Below are positions 21,679 through 29,054 of a stretch of DNA of 30,102 nucleotides, one piece after another. The stretch spans positions 1-30,102 of IMG/VR virus record IMGVR_UViG_3300034062_003134, one strand, 5' to 3'. A model generated the notes under the pieces. The model was not told the origin of the DNA, did not search any database, and saw only the letters and a program-made list of their open reading frames with translations. Numbering within the stretch: the first letter of the stretch is position 1; every line of letters begins with the position of its first letter. The DNA comes from a virus. The position numbers and the translations under genes are program-made.

Positions 21679-21687
21679 TGCTATCCT
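21679..21687 (+). promoter_or_regulatory. Extended -10 promoter before the virion-type gene
   Basis: TGC followed by TATCCT (21682-21687) fits an extended -10 (TGnTATAAT with two mismatches), 30 bases before ATG 21718. A TTGACG at 21654-21659 is 22 bases from the -10, too far for a normal -35, so the TG extension may compensate. Confidence 0.4.
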
Positions 21688-21717
21688 AGGCGCGCACCCG
21701 CCCCGTAGGAGTCCACA

Positions 21718-22305
21718 ATGAGCAAGCTTCCCGAGTTCATGCAGAGCCGCAGCCTCGACCACGACGCCGCCGTGACCGGCGTCATCACCACCAAGCGCGC
21801 CCTCAGCACGCACCCCGCGGCGAAGGTCGGCGGGCAGATCTACGCCGTGCAGAGCGCGCTCGTGCAGAACACGACCGTGGCCACGTCCTTCGGCAGCGTC
21901 AGCCTCCCGGCCGGCGCGCTGACCGCGGGCACGCACATTCGCGTCATGGCCCTCGGGACCATCGTCGGCCAGAACAGCACGGACACGTTCGGCGTGGTGC
22001 TCAAGCTCGGGTCGGCGACCATCACCACGATCGCCGCGCGTGACCCGGCCACCAGCGACGTGTTCCACCTTCGCGCCGACATCCTCGTCCGCTCGACGGG
22101 GGCCTCCGGTGCCGTGCGTGCGGCGAGCGAGCACCTGTTCGCCGCGGCGGGCGGGTACGTGGCCGGCGCCGAGGTCGTGGGCACTGCGAGCGTCACGGTC
22201 GACACGACCGCCGACCAGCTGCTCGACCTCGTCGGCACGTGGTCGGTGGCGAACGCCGGCAACGTCGCGCGCCTCGACGCCATGACCGTCGAGATCATCG
22301 GGTAG
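21718..22305 (+). CDS. Virion-type jelly-roll protein, possible decoration or fibre protein
   Basis: This 195-residue protein starts at ATG 21718 after TAGGAG. Residues about 45-110 follow a pattern common in phage structural proteins: NTTVATSFGSVSLPAGALTAG, then strands and NSTDTFGVVLKLGSATI. There is no catalytic residue set, membrane segment or nucleic-acid motif. Its surroundings are replication and regulatory genes, and it has its own promoter-like element upstream and the primase promoter after its stop. It could be a virion protein that needs separate timing. The role is inferred from outline only. Confidence 0.6.
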   Translation: MSKLPEFMQSRSLDHDAAVTGVITTKRALSTHPAAKVGGQIYAVQSALVQNTTVATSFGSVSLPAGALTAGTHIRVMALGTIVGQNSTDTFGVVLKLGSATITTIAARDPATSDVFHLRADILVRSTGASGAVRAASEHLFAAAGGYVAGAEVVGTASVTVDTTADQLLDLVGTWSVANAGNVARLDAMTVEIIG

Positions 22306-22308
22306 CCG

Positions 22309-22338
22309 TTGACGGCAGCGAGGAGACGCCGTTAGTAT
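22309..22338 (+). promoter_or_regulatory. Primase-helicase operon promoter
   Basis: TTGACG (22309-22314), an 18-base spacer and TAGTAT (22333-22338) predict a start near 22345, right at a compact RNA structure. It uses the same two hexamers as the leftward early promoter and sits three bases after the previous stop. Confidence 0.6.
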
Positions 22339-22348
22339 ACGGATGTCC

Positions 22349-22414
22349 TCGCAGGGACGCGGGCTTGATCACCCGCTCGCGGGGGGCGCAAAGCCCCCCG
22401 CTTCTCCCCTGCGA
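22349..22414 (+). ncRNA. Predicted three-way-junction leader RNA
   Basis: Three helices pair without conflict. P1 is TCGCAGGG (22349-22356) with CCCTGCGA (22407-22414). P2 is GCGGG (22359-22363) with CCCGC (22372-22376). P3 is GCGGGGGGC (22379-22387) with GCCCCCCGC (22393-22401). P1 closes the other two and begins only a few bases after the predicted transcription start. The primase start codon follows 18 bases after P1. It may be a structured regulatory leader, an attenuator (P3 resembles a terminator stem but has a weak T-run) or a small RNA. Confidence 0.5.
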
Positions 22415-22432
22415 CAAGACCTGCGAGACATC

Positions 22433-23284
22433 GTGAACATCCGTTACGCGCTGCGATACGCAGCCGCGGGACTGCGCGTGCATCCGCTCTACGAGGTCGA
22501 ACCGATCTCGCAGAAGTGCGCTTGCCCGCGTGGGACCGAGTGCGTCGAGAAGCAGAGAGGCAAGCACCCGAGGCTCGGGGGCTGGCAAGAGAAGGCCAGC
22601 ACCGATGAAGCGCAGGTGCGCGAATGGTGGGGCCGATGGCCTACAGCCGGCGTCGGCATCGCGACCGGAGCCACCTCGAAGGTCTGGGTGCTGGACGTGG
22701 ACGGCCCAGAGGCCATGGCATGGTACGACGCGCAGTGCGTGGCGAATGGCCTGACCGAGACGCTCGGTGTCCGCACGGCTCGAGGCGCTCACCTTTACTG
22801 GCGCTGGCCCGAGGTCATGGTCCGCAACGCGCAAGGCATCGCGCCCGGCGTCGATGTGCGAGGCGAGGGTGGGTACGTCTGTGCCCCACCGACCGTGCAT
22901 CGGAGCGGGCACGTCTACGCGTGGATCAATGAGCCGGGCTTCACGCGTGAGGCTGCACTAGCGCCCGCGTGGTTGCTCGACATGGTGAAGGAGAAGCCGA
23001 AGGCTCCCGTCCCGAAGGCCGTGCATGTCCCGACTCGCGTGCCGTGGTCGCGTGACGCTGCCGACCGAGAGCTCGCGCGAGTGCTGCGCCTCGACCCGCA
23101 CGCGCGCACCACGCTCGGGCAGCAGCTGGGCGCGGACATCGCCGCTCTGCACGTTCGACACGTCAAGTGCCCACAGTGCGGAGACAAGTCCGTATGGTGG
23201 ACGATCTCCGGACCAGGGCACGCCAAGTGCTCGCATCTCAACTCCTGCGGGTGGCACGCGCCGCTCGTTAGCCTTCTCTCCTAG
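22433..23284 (+). CDS. Bifunctional primase-polymerase (AEP/Prim-Pol type)
   Basis: The 283-residue protein is read from GTG 22433. The ATG at 22343 would lie at the transcription start and within the leader structure. Residues about 1-25 (NIRYALRYAAAGLRVHPLYE) match Prim-Pol N-termini. A Cys/His cluster with GKHPRLGGW follows. Then come the metal-binding VLDVDGPEA, a conserved RTARGAHLYWRWP, and GVDVRGEGGYVCAPPTVH with the sugar-binding pattern. The C-terminus is a zinc ribbon (CPQCGDKS...KCSHLNSC). It should make primers and possibly extend DNA with the adjacent helicase. Confidence 0.85.
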   Translation: MNIRYALRYAAAGLRVHPLYEVEPISQKCACPRGTECVEKQRGKHPRLGGWQEKASTDEAQVREWWGRWPTAGVGIATGATSKVWVLDVDGPEAMAWYDAQCVANGLTETLGVRTARGAHLYWRWPEVMVRNAQGIAPGVDVRGEGGYVCAPPTVHRSGHVYAWINEPGFTREAALAPAWLLDMVKEKPKAPVPKAVHVPTRVPWSRDAADRELARVLRLDPHARTTLGQQLGADIAALHVRHVKCPQCGDKSVWWTISGPGHAKCSHLNSCGWHAPLVSLLS

Positions 23285-23295
23285 AGGACCATTCC

Positions 23296-24537
23296 ATGCC
23301 CACGAAAGACGAAATGCGCGCCATGCTGAACCTCGCGCCGCCAGACGAGGAGGAGCCCTTCGACCTCGACCTCGAGATGAACCCGCCTAAGATCGTCGCG
23401 GGACAGATCGTGCCGAGCCGGCCGAAGTCCAGCCTCCTCAACCTCGACACGATCCTCCGTGGCGACCCGATGTTCGCAGGGGACATCAAGTACAGCGAGC
23501 TCAAGCAGAACATCATGGTCAACGGCAAGTCGATCGCCGACCATGACGTGACGGAGATGCGACTCAAGATCGCCAGCCGTCACCGGGTCGAGTTCAAGAA
23601 GGTGGACACAAACGAGGTGCTCGAGCTCATCGCCTACGAGAACCGATACCATCCCGTCCGCGACTGGCTCACGTCGCTGGAGTGGGACGGCGTCCCGCGC
23701 CTCGACACGTGGTTGACCCGCTGGGCGCAGGTGATTGACACGCCGCTCCACCGGGCCTACGCGCGCAAGACGTGCATCGGCGCCGTACGACGCGTGATGG
23801 AACCCGGTTCGAAGCTCGACACGGTCCTCGTGCTCCACGGCGCACACGGCAAGGGCAAGAGCACCCTCTGTCAGATCATGGCCCACGATCCGGCGTGGTA
23901 CTCGAACACCAAGATCGACTGGGACAGCAAGGAGAAGTACGTGGCGCTTCAGGGCGTGTGGATCTACGAGCTCGCCGAGCTGGCCGGCAAGCGCAAGGCA
24001 GATCAGGACACGGTCAAGAACTACATCAGCTCGGCGACCGACAAGTACCGTCCGTGGTACGGCAAGCACACCATCGAGGTCCCGCGCACATGCGCGTTCT
24101 TCGCGACAACGAACGATGACGAGCCCCTTCACGACCCGACCGGCAACCGGCGATGGTGGGTCGTATCGGTCGATGCGGTGGACACCGATCTCGTGAAGGC
24201 CGAGTACGAGCAAGTCTGGGCCGAGGCCATGGAAGCATGGCGGCAGGGCGAACAGCACTGGCTTGAGCCCGAACTTGAGCAGCAACGCGAGGAACAGAAC
24301 AGCGGGTACGAGACGCAAGACCCGCTCTTCCCGCGCCTCGTCCAGTACGCCCGCGCGAAGCATGCGTTCACTGTCGCCGACTTCCTCGAGGAGCAAGAGG
24401 TGCCCGCTTCGCAGTGGGCGCCCATGGCCACGAAGGTCGGCATGATGATGGCCCGCATCGGCACGCACCGACGCGTGGAGCGCAAGATCGACGGCGCCAA
24501 GGTTCGTCGGTACGAGATGGTCCACTCAGGCTCTTGA
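23296..24537 (+). CDS. VapE-like SF3 helicase/primase-associated ATPase
   Basis: This 413-residue protein starts at ATG 23296 with an AGAGGA site, 12 bases after the primase. Walker A is GAHGKGKST (about residues 182-190), Walker B is VWIYELAEL (221-229), the sensor is FFATTNDD (about 268-275) and PTGNRRWW follows near 281. These match the virulence-associated E / SF3 family of replication helicases. The N-terminal 130 residues are a separate helical domain typical of this family. It probably unwinds at the adjacent repeat cluster, paired with the Prim-Pol enzyme. Confidence 0.88.
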   Translation: MPTKDEMRAMLNLAPPDEEEPFDLDLEMNPPKIVAGQIVPSRPKSSLLNLDTILRGDPMFAGDIKYSELKQNIMVNGKSIADHDVTEMRLKIASRHRVEFKKVDTNEVLELIAYENRYHPVRDWLTSLEWDGVPRLDTWLTRWAQVIDTPLHRAYARKTCIGAVRRVMEPGSKLDTVLVLHGAHGKGKSTLCQIMAHDPAWYSNTKIDWDSKEKYVALQGVWIYELAELAGKRKADQDTVKNYISSATDKYRPWYGKHTIEVPRTCAFFATTNDDEPLHDPTGNRRWWVVSVDAVDTDLVKAEYEQVWAEAMEAWRQGEQHWLEPELEQQREEQNSGYETQDPLFPRLVQYARAKHAFTVADFLEEQEVPASQWAPMATKVGMMMARIGTHRRVERKIDGAKVRRYEMVHSGS

Positions 24538-24540
24538 TCG

Positions 24541-24730
24541 GGTGGCACCCTCCCCAACCCGGTGGCACCCTTTTTACGGTGAGGGTGCCACCCGAGAAAC
24601 GTAGGTAGAACCGTTTATAGGTCTGAAAGGTGGCACCCTCCCCAACCTCTTTTTCCTAGAAAGAGTGTAAGTATTAGAGAGAGTGTAGAGGGGAGGAAAG
24701 TGGGTGGGGAGGGTGGGGAGGGTGCCACCT
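24541..24730. repeat. Origin-like repeat cluster
   Basis: The interrupted palindrome GGTGGCACC occurs in five copies: direct at 24541, 24561 and 24629 and inverted at 24583-24592 and 24720-24729, each with a matching flank. The first and third copies share 19 identical bases (24541-24559 and 24629-24647). Copies 2 and inverted 1 form a 10-bp hairpin. Arms 24628-24644 and 24714-24730 form a perfect 17-bp inverted repeat. The enclosed DNA is A+T-rich for this genome and carries AGAGTGTA twice (24662 and 24680). No gene lies here. It is placed directly after primase and helicase genes, and no T-run follows, so an origin is more likely than a terminator. Confidence 0.7.
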
Positions 24731-24749
24731 CAACGCGAGGAGGTAGGTC

Positions 24750-25031
24750 ATGTTGAGAGAGACGGTCAAGATCCATCAGGTCATCACGGCCGCGCCGGGT
24801 ACGAGGGCGGTCCTCGAGGTGCTGAATGCTGACGCCACCAAAGGTCGCAGGCTCGAGCCGGTGATCCTCTTTGCCCTGGTCGAAGACCTCGAGCATGGCG
24901 GCAACCGTTACGTGATCCCGATGGACGAGATGGGCGGATGGTTCGAGGCCGACGTGAACACCAACTACGTGAAGGCGATCCTCGCACCGGGTCAAGATCC
25001 AGATCCGTGGATGATGGACACTGACACCTAG
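24750..25031 (+). CDS. Unknown protein after the repeat cluster (93 aa)
   Basis: ATG 24750 follows GAGGAGG (24737-24743), and its start lies 20 bases after the last repeat. The sequence is strand-rich (VKIHQVITAAPGTRAVLEVL, RYVIPMDEMGGWFEAD) with no Cys. It could be an origin-binding or small regulatory protein given its position, but this is only contextual. Its composition matches the neighbours. Confidence 0.65.
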   Translation: MLRETVKIHQVITAAPGTRAVLEVLNADATKGRRLEPVILFALVEDLEHGGNRYVIPMDEMGGWFEADVNTNYVKAILAPGQDPDPWMMDTDT

Positions 25032-25069
25032 GGTGCGCGTTCCGCGACCCCACGTTAGAGGATCGATGC

Positions 25070-25450
25070 GTGGATCTTCACGCGAACGTAGGGATCGGCG
25101 TCCCGGCAATGGTGCCGGGCGCCACTCCCGGCGACAGCCAGAGGCGCGACATGCCCACCGAGTACGTCAGGGGATACCAAGACCAGAGCGGCGGCTCGCA
25201 TATGTTCGCGCTGTGGACGCGCGAGTCCGAGCCAGACGAGTCCGATACGGACGGATGGACATGGGTCATGGCAGACAAGGTCACGCACCTGTGGCGTCGT
25301 CACGACAGCACGTGGGGCAAGATCGTGACTGTCGTTTGCCTCGTTGACTTCAACTGCTTCTTGTTGACCCTTGCCGCGGCCGAGGATGTGCGCTGGGGCA
25401 TTGACCTCGCGCTCAACGGCGGCAAGCATCGCGACCGAGACGGACAGTGA
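25070..25450 (+). CDS. Unknown protein before the terminase genes (126 aa)
   Basis: GTG 25070 with TAGAGG eight bases upstream is the preferred start. ATG 25151 is an alternative, giving 99 residues, with only a weak AGAGG. Third positions before 25151 are mainly G/C, which favours the longer form, although a 7-bp hairpin (25102-25119) lies there. The middle is acidic (ESEPDESDTDGW), a hydrophobic stretch VTVVCLVDFNCFLLTLAAAE follows, and the C-terminus is basic. The family is unknown. Confidence 0.55.
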   Translation: MDLHANVGIGVPAMVPGATPGDSQRRDMPTEYVRGYQDQSGGSHMFALWTRESEPDESDTDGWTWVMADKVTHLWRRHDSTWGKIVTVVCLVDFNCFLLTLAAAEDVRWGIDLALNGGKHRDRDGQ

Positions 25451-25475
25451 CGGGCCAGAACGCGCACAAAAGGCG

Positions 25476-25483
25476 TGTATACT
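25476..25483 (+). promoter_or_regulatory. TGTATACT element, candidate promoter before the terminase genes
   Basis: TATACT (25478-25483) preceded by TG lies 82 bases before the small-terminase start. The gap between 25450 and 25566 holds no gene. It contains this element, a run of eight C (25492-25499) and no clear -35. It is a plausible start of late transcription. Confidence 0.4.
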
Positions 25484-25565
25484 GACCGATACCCCCCCCG
25501 ACCCCGTATGGTTCTCGACTTTCTCTCGCTCGACCGGTACCTTGAAGCCAAAAAACGGAGCGCAC

Positions 25566-25934
25566 ATGGCGATCGAACGCCGCAAGCCACGCGACCGGGC
25601 GACCAACTACGGCAAGCTTCCCGACACCCAGGAGCGCGTGGAGTACCTGCGCGATGCCCTGCGCCACGCGGAGAGCATGGTCACGCAGGCCGAGGAGGCG
25701 CGCAGCTGGCAGGCCGCGGTCAGCGCAAAGCGCCTCGCGCTCCAGACGCGTGACGAGCTCGACCTCGCGCTTGCCAAGGCCTCGGCCCCTGACGACACTA
25801 TGAGCGATGAGCAACTCCTCTCGATCATGGTCCAGGCCATCGCCTCGTTACCGGCTCAGCACCTCGAGCGGCTTGAGGACGCGATCGGCATCCGACGTGG
25901 CGCTCCGCCCGTGCGACTGGTTGAGACTGCTTGA
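25566..25934 (+). CDS. terS: Putative small terminase subunit
   Basis: ATG 25566 has GGAG upstream, giving 122 residues, almost all helix: a basic N-terminus (MAIERRKPRDRATNYGK), a long central helix with many Ala and Glu, and a C-terminal helix DEQLLSIMVQAIASLPAQHLERL. It immediately precedes the large terminase and overlaps its TTG start. Small terminases recognise the packaging site and assemble as rings. The sequence is not diagnostic by eye, so the assignment relies on position, size and helicity. An earlier in-frame start at 25371 lacks a ribosome binding site. Confidence 0.65.
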   Translation: MAIERRKPRDRATNYGKLPDTQERVEYLRDALRHAESMVTQAEEARSWQAAVSAKRLALQTRDELDLALAKASAPDDTMSDEQLLSIMVQAIASLPAQHLERLEDAIGIRRGAPPVRLVETA

Positions 25935-27319
25935 ACCTCGCCTCCCTCGCTACGGCGACGAACACGCTTGCACGCCGGGCACACGCGGACCCGCTGGCCT
26001 ACTTCCGGCCGACGCCCCCGCAGCTCGCCTTCCTCTCGAGCAACCATCCGATCCGGCTGCTCCGCGCCGGGAACCAGTTGGGCAAGACGTGGGCGGGCCT
26101 CGCCGACTGCATCTATCGGTGCCTCGGGTCGCACCCGTACACGCTGGTCAAGGCCGCGCCTATTGAGGCGTGGGTCGTGGTCGTGTCGTGGGAGCAGAGC
26201 CTCTCGATTCAAGCGAAGCTCTGGCAGCTGCTCCCGAAGGACGCCATCGAGCCAGACTGCGAGTACACGCCGGGTAAGGGCTTCCGCGGTCGCACGCCCA
26301 TCGTGCGGTTCAAGAACGGTAGTGTGCTCCGCATCCGCACGGTCAATCAGGGCGCCCTCGCGCTGGCTGGCTCGACCATTGACTACGTGCTGATAGACGA
26401 GCCCCCGCCGGAAGAGATCTGGTCGGAGCTGGCGGCACGCGTGCTGCGCCAGCGAGGGCGCATCGCGATCACGCTTACGCCCATCGGGCTCCCCCTCGGG
26501 TGGCTGAAGAAGCTGGTCGAGGAGCAGGTCGTGCAGGACCTGCACTTTCCGCTCACGGTCGAGAACACCACGCCCATCGGTGGGCGTCCACTGCTTACGC
26601 GCGAGGACATCGAGAAGCTCGAGGGGCAGGTACTCCCGCAAGAGCGCGCTCAACGCATACACGGAGAGTGGGATGCGGGCTGGACGGAGGGGAGGATTTT
26701 TCGCATGTTCGACCCGACGACGCACGTCCGCGCCGACGTACCGGCCGGCGAGGCGCTTATCGGCGTGGGCATCGATCACGGCACCGAGGCCGGCGCACAG
26801 GTCGCCGTCCTGACGGCGCTGGTCCGCGACGGCGGAGAGGGACACCCGAAGATCTGGGTGCTCGACCAGATCGTTTCGGATGGCATGACCACGCCCGACC
26901 AGGACGCCGCGGCGCTCCTCGCGATGCTCAAGCGATGCGGGCTGCGCTGGGAGAACGTGGATCGGTGGGTAGGCGACCGCAAGGTGTACGGCAAGAGGAA
27001 CGGCTCGCTCAAGTCGAACGCGATGCTCATGTCCTCACTCGAGCGCGCGCTCAAGCTGCCCACCGGGAGCCTCCCCTTCCGCATCCATACGGCGTATAAG
27101 CCTCGCGGGTCGGTGTTCGAGGGCTATCGGGTGCTGTCCGCGGCGATGCTCCGCAACGACTTCAGCATCAACCCGCGGTGCCGCGGCCTCATTGACGACC
27201 TACAGAAGTTCGACGGGCGCGAGGCCAGCGAGCATAAGCACAGCATCGACGCGCTGCGCTACACGCTCGAACTGTATACTAGGCGTCTGTATCAGCCGAC
27301 CGCGATAAGACTAGGCTAG
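25931..27319 (+). CDS. terL: Large terminase subunit
   Basis: TTG 25931 overlaps the previous stop (TTGA), giving 462 residues. The ATPase domain carries Walker A RAGNQLGKTW (residues 45-54) and Walker B YVLIDEPP (152-159) with the catalytic Glu. The nuclease domain begins near IGVGIDHGTEAG with Asp 282. A late HSIDALRY (about 441-448) provides the last acidic residue typical of the RNase H-like nuclease. It is the packaging motor that cuts DNA and drives it into the prohead through the portal. The rare TTG start may limit its level relative to the small subunit. Confidence 0.92.
   Translation: MNLASLATATNTLARRAHADPLAYFRPTPPQLAFLSSNHPIRLLRAGNQLGKTWAGLADCIYRCLGSHPYTLVKAAPIEAWVVVVSWEQSLSIQAKLWQLLPKDAIEPDCEYTPGKGFRGRTPIVRFKNGSVLRIRTVNQGALALAGSTIDYVLIDEPPPEEIWSELAARVLRQRGRIAITLTPIGLPLGWLKKLVEEQVVQDLHFPLTVENTTPIGGRPLLTREDIEKLEGQVLPQERAQRIHGEWDAGWTEGRIFRMFDPTTHVRADVPAGEALIGVGIDHGTEAGAQVAVLTALVRDGGEGHPKIWVLDQIVSDGMTTPDQDAAALLAMLKRCGLRWENVDRWVGDRKVYGKRNGSLKSNAMLMSSLERALKLPTGSLPFRIHTAYKPRGSVFEGYRVLSAAMLRNDFSINPRCRGLIDDLQKFDGREASEHKHSIDALRYTLELYTRRLYQPTAIRLG
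27273..27280 (+). promoter_or_regulatory. TGTATACT element, candidate promoter before the portal gene
   Basis: TATACT (27275-27280) preceded by TG and followed by AGGCG lies in the last codons of the large terminase, 49 bases before the portal start. No -35 is evident. It shares the octamer with 1839 and 25476. Confidence 0.35.
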
Positions 27320-27329
27320 TGGGGGGTCC

Positions 27330-29054
27330 ATGTACGCTTACACGAAGATGCCGCAGCCGCCGGCGCCGAGTAACCCCGACGAGGCCGCGCGCTGGGAGCA
27401 CACCCGGCATCGCCGTGCGCTGATGGAGGGACGCTGGCAGCGTCTGCTCGAGGACCGTCTCCAGATGCAGCTGGGCAGCACGCGCCGTCAGGCGTGGGGC
27501 ATCCCAGACGTAAGCAGCAACCCGTTCAAGGTCGTGGCTACCGAGCTGGCGACTTTGTACGATGCCCCCCCGGACGTTTCCCACAACACGGCCGGCGGCG
27601 CAGTCGATGCACTCTGCGGGTCGAATGGGCTGATCGCGCGCGCCGGCCTTTGGCCGCAGATGGCACGGTTTCAGTCGATGGTGATCGCGCTTCGCGAGAT
27701 GTGGATGCGGATCGATGTCGAGGACGATCGTGTGACCTACCGGCCGGTATCGCCGGACATGACGATCGCCGAGGCCGACCCGAGCCGGCCGACCGTCCCC
27801 CTGGCTTACGCGGAGATCCGTCTGCGGCACTTCCGCGGCGAAGCCGTGTGGCTCTGGGATGTGCTGGACATCCGCGACCCGGCGAACCCTTCGTACACGG
27901 TGCGTGTGGCGAAGGATGGCGGCATGGGCGAGGACGTGACCCTCGAGGTGCTCGGAGCCACCTACTCGGGCGAGGCGTACCCCTACCGGCGTGCGGACGG
28001 CACCCCGATCCTCCCGGTCGTGCTCTACCACGCGAGCCTCTACGGAGACCGACTGTTCGACGCCTTCAACGGCATCGAGCTCTATGAAGGCTCCCTCAAC
28101 CTCGCGGTGTACTACAGCTTCCTCGCGCACACGCTTCGTGATGCATCGTTCCCGCAGCGATGGGCTATCGGCGTGCGGGTGGCTGGTTCCGACATGGTGG
28201 ACGGCGGCACGCGCGGGCAGCGCGTCGAGGTCGTGACCGACCCGACGACGATCCTGATGCTTGACGCTGCGATGGAACAGCAGCCACAGGTCGGACAATT
28301 CGACGCCTCGGCGGACGTGGAAAAACTCGAAACAGTGATCGGCTCGCTGGCCCATCGCCTCGCAACCGACGCGGGCCTCTCGCCGAGCGAGATCCAGCGC
28401 ACGAGCGGGAGCGCGAAGAGCGGGTACGCCATCAGTCTGTCCTCCGAGGGTAAGCGGACGGCGCAGAGGAAGTACATCCTTCAGCAGCGTGACGCGGACG
28501 AGCGGCTGGTCGCGATCTCGGCGGCGCTCTTCAACCGCGCCACCGGGTCGCAGTTTCCCGAGGGCGGCTACTCGGTCATGTACCGGGAGATCCCGCTCTC
28601 ACCCGAGGAGATGCAGAGCCGGCGAACCCACGCGCTCGAGATGATGGAGGCCGGCCTCATGGACAAGGTCGAGGCGCTCCGTCTCTTCGGCAGCATGACC
28701 CACGAGGACGCCGTCGCGCGCCTCGAGCAGATCACGCTCGCGAAGGCGGCAGAGGCCCGCATGATGGAGAGCGCGCCGCCGGCCGTGGAAGAAGGAGAAA
28801 CAGGAGGACGGCCGGCGACGGCCGCACCCGATGTATCCCCTGCACACGCCGAGGCGATGTCTGAAGTCGGCGAGGAACTCGACGCGGCCGAGGAGGCCCT
28901 CGCCGCTCTCGACCTGGACGAGGCGAACGCCGCCGTCGTCGCGGCAGTCATCGAGAGCCTCCGCGAGGCCCGCGGCTACCTCGGACTCGGCCCGAAGGTC
29001 GAGGCAGAGGTCGAGATCCACGACGACATGGAAGAGGACGAGGCGACTACCTAA
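27330..29054 (+). CDS. Portal protein
   Basis: This 574-residue protein starts at ATG 27330 after a GGGGGG run. The N-terminal helix-rich part (WEHTRHRRALMEGRWQRL), the middle with WIRIDV-like and YAEIRLRHF strands, and the long C-terminal acidic helical tail fit portal proteins, which form the dodecameric ring that docks the terminase and the connector. The Glu/Ala-rich C-terminal 100 residues could be a barrel or scaffold-binding extension. It follows the large terminase directly and its stop overlaps the next start (TAATG). Length is normal for this class. Confidence 0.85.
   Translation: MYAYTKMPQPPAPSNPDEAARWEHTRHRRALMEGRWQRLLEDRLQMQLGSTRRQAWGIPDVSSNPFKVVATELATLYDAPPDVSHNTAGGAVDALCGSNGLIARAGLWPQMARFQSMVIALREMWMRIDVEDDRVTYRPVSPDMTIAEADPSRPTVPLAYAEIRLRHFRGEAVWLWDVLDIRDPANPSYTVRVAKDGGMGEDVTLEVLGATYSGEAYPYRRADGTPILPVVLYHASLYGDRLFDAFNGIELYEGSLNLAVYYSFLAHTLRDASFPQRWAIGVRVAGSDMVDGGTRGQRVEVVTDPTTILMLDAAMEQQPQVGQFDASADVEKLETVIGSLAHRLATDAGLSPSEIQRTSGSAKSGYAISLSSEGKRTAQRKYILQQRDADERLVAISAALFNRATGSQFPEGGYSVMYREIPLSPEEMQSRRTHALEMMEAGLMDKVEALRLFGSMTHEDAVARLEQITLAKAAEARMMESAPPAVEEGETGGRPATAAPDVSPAHAEAMSEVGEELDAAEEALAALDLDEANAAVVAAVIESLREARGYLGLGPKVEAEVEIHDDMEEDEATT

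Noticed and set aside
22343-22432. Upstream ATG extension of the primase
   Set aside because: The extra 30 residues would be encoded by the predicted RNA structure and start at or before the transcription start. Family N-termini begin near NIRYALRYAA.
23281-24525. A 414-codon antisense frame over the helicase gene
   Set aside because: It mirrors the helicase exactly, has low-complexity Leu/Val/Arg composition and no ribosome binding site, and the sense gene has full SF3 motifs.
24561-24592. Repeat hairpin as an intrinsic terminator of the helicase gene
   Set aside because: On neither strand is the stem followed by a T-run, and the same repeat occurs five times in both orientations.
25033-25347. 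Basic open frame overlapping the gene at 25070
   Set aside because: Arg/Gly/His-rich shadow composition, with weaker G/C third-position bias than the 25070 frame.
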